A model generated the notes under the pieces. That model saw only the letters and a list, made by a program, of their open reading frames with translations. It had not been told where the DNA came from and made no database searches. This document shows positions 55,201 to 58,200 of a stretch of DNA of 64,000 nt, in pieces; positions within the stretch are counted from its first letter, which is position 1; the number at the start of each line of letters is the position of its first letter. The translations under genes were made by a program, and so were the position numbers. The stretch is from Tretioscincus oriximinensis. Taxonomy: Eukaryota > Chordata > Lepidosauria > Squamata > Gymnophthalmidae. The DNA lies in the NCBI GenBank assembly GCA_022410635.1, contig JAJVDF010000045.1, forward strand, positions 3,335,371 through 3,399,370, written 5' to 3'.

Positions 55201-58200
55201 ATTGTATTTGCAAACAATTTCCACACTTTTTGAAGGGACTGGGCTTTTCTCACTTTCTCTTTTAATTTTCTTTTTACCATTTTCCTCATTTTGGGAAAAT
55301 TTCCTTTGTGAAAGTTGAAGGTTTCTGTGATAGTACTGCTTGGCAATTTTCTATCCATGTTCAAATTGAAAGTTATTGTATTGTGGTCACTGTTTCCTAT
55401 GGGATCAGTTACAGTTACATCTTGTATCAGGTCCTGTTCATTACTTAGGACTAAATCCAGGATTCCCTTGCCCTTGGTTGGTTCTAAAACCACCTGCTCT
55501 AGGAAGCAATCAGTTAGCATGCCTAAGAATTTTATTTCTTTTTCATGAGTTGAACAAGAGTTTGCCCAATCATTGTGCGGATAGTTGAAGTCTCCCATTA
55601 TTACTACCCTTCCTTTTTGAAAGCTTCAATGACCTCATGTTCCAAATGAGTATCACTTTCAGGAGTTTGGTTAGGAGGCTGGTAGCATACTCTCAATATT
55701 AGACTTGTTTTCTGACCTGATAATATTATCCACAGAGATTCTGTGGATGGATCTGTTTTACCTGGAAATTCCAATTCATAGGATTCAATTTCTTCTTCAA
55801 CGTACAAGGCTACACCACTTTTCTATATAGTTTGTAACATGAGATTACTGTATCCCATTGGTTTTCTTCTGTTCACCAGGTTTCATTTATGCCAATAATA
55901 TCAACATTAAGCATTCCAACTCCTCTATTTTTGCTTGGAGGCTTCTGACATTTGCATGTAGGCATTTTTGTGCCCTTCTCCATGTGGGTTTGGCCCCGTA
56001 TATTTGTGAGAAACCACAGTTTGCTCATTACAGTCTTTTACTTGAATACTACAACAGGTGTTCTCCCTCTGATACTATATTATCTGCATAATTCAGTTCC
56101 TCAGCAGTTGCATTTACATTTAAACTATCATGAACCAGATGCTGCCCAGCTCCCATCAGCTATCCTCCAGATATCAGTTTAAAAGCTGCTCTGCAACGTT
56201 TTTACTATTAAGTGCCAGCAGTCTGGTTCCATCTTGGTTTAAGTGCAACCCGTCCCTTTTGTACAGGTATGGCCTGTCCCAAAATGTCCCCCAGTTCCTG
56301 ACAAATCTAAATCCTACTTCCTGATACCACAGACTCATCCATGCATTGAAGCTTCTAATCTCTGCTTGTCTAGCTGGTCCTGGGTGTGGAACAGATAGCA
56401 TTTCAGAAAATGCTACCTTGGAGTCCTGGATTTCAATCTTCTACCTAGCAACCTAAATTTGGCTTCCAGAACTCCCTGCCTGGCTCTCCCAATGTCGTTG
56501 GTACCAACATGTACCACAACACCTGGCTCCACCCCGGCACTGTCTATCAGCCTATCTAGATGTGGCATGGTGTCCGCAACCTTAACACCCGGCAGGCAAG
56601 TTACCATGCGGTGAGCACGCCCATCGCACACGCTCCTCTCTATATGCCTAACAATCAAATCGCCCAGTACAAGAAGCCCCCCTCCCACCACATGTAGAGG
56701 ACTGTCCTCGGTGCTAGAGGATACCGGCACATCTTCTAAGGAAGGGGCCCCACTGAGGGAAGCTGTCCCTCTTCCTCTCTGCCCGAGATCACCATTCTCC
56801 GAGGCAGCTGGAGGGCTGCACTCCCAGGAGTGGGATGCTCCTACTTAGGGTTGCCATATTTTGGCAGCCCCAAACTGGGACAGGGTGGTGGTGCGTGCAC
56901 ACACACACGTTTGTGGTGAGACAGGCAGGAGCTGCACAAAATCTCCATTCTCCTGTGAAAAACTCAAGCATTTTTCCTCTGCTGGAGGTGAGTTGGCGCG
57001 CTCTGCCTGACAGCAGGTGCGAAACCCTGCCTTCAGCTGAGGATCAGCTACGGCATGCTCCGAGGTTCCTTCCAGGACCCTGGAAAGTGTTGCTCGGGCT
57101 GCAGTCATCAGCCCTGATGGCTCCTTTGACTTTAAAATCCTGGATTTTTACATTCCCTGATGCAGCATCGGGGAATGTAAAAATCCGGGATTTTCTCTTA
57201 AAACCCAGAAGGAACTATATTTTAGTCCCCAAAGCCGAGATTGTCCCGTCTTCCTGGGACATATGGCAACCTTACTCCTACTACATCCCCGGAGGTCTCA
57301 TCCTGATGCCTACTTCTGTCTCTCTGCTTTCTCCAGGTCAGCTACCTTGGCCTCAAGGGAAGAAACATGTTCCCTGAGAGCCAGGAGCTCCTTGCACTGA
57401 ACACACGCTCATGACTTCTCACCGGCAGGTAGATAGTCATATATCTGACACTCAGTGCAAAACACTGGGAAGCCCCCTTCCCCTTGCTGGCTCTCTACCT
57501 TCATTCCTAGTATATTTTTTATTTTACTTTTATTACTATTGAAATTATCTTCTGTTTCAAGAACCTTTTGTTATGGTTACTATCAGATATTTTTAGTAAA
57601 ACTATTAAAATTATTCCTTTAGTATATGTTATGAATTGAATTTTCTTATGATATATTAAAATATTTAGGCTAGTTTTTTTTTTAAAAAACCCTCTATCTA
57701 TTTGATAAAATTAAAGTTGCATTTGTTTTTTTAATAAATAACAAAACTAGTATTTTTAAATTCTTAATTTTTAGTAATTTGTATAATGTTTATATCTGGC
57801 TTTATTTCGCAGGGGAAAAAACTCTGATTTTTAAACTGCTAAAAAATTCCTAAACTCCAAGCTTTCTCTCCTGGTGATTTTCTTCCCCTCTTTTTGGGGC
57901 TGGGAAGAGGAAGACATATTGTCCTATGTTAATATATAAAAAATGATTGGAATACTGGGGTAAATAGTGAGATAGCAAAGTTTGCTGATGGCATCAACCT
58001 GTTCAAGGTACTGAAAATTGGAAGTGATTGTAAAGCAGTGCAGAGAGTTTTCTTGAAGTTAGCTGAGTGAGCAACAAAGTGCCAAATGCACTTCAGTTTA
58101 AGCAAGTGCAAAGATATGGACATTGGGGCAAAGAATTGTTATTCCTATTAGCTAATAGGAACTAAACTTTCTGTGACAGACCAGGAAAGATGTTGATGGA

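Noticed and set aside
53423..56730. Minus-strand open frames as host genes
   Set aside because: They are endonuclease, RT and ORF1 pieces of one inactivated CR1 LINE.
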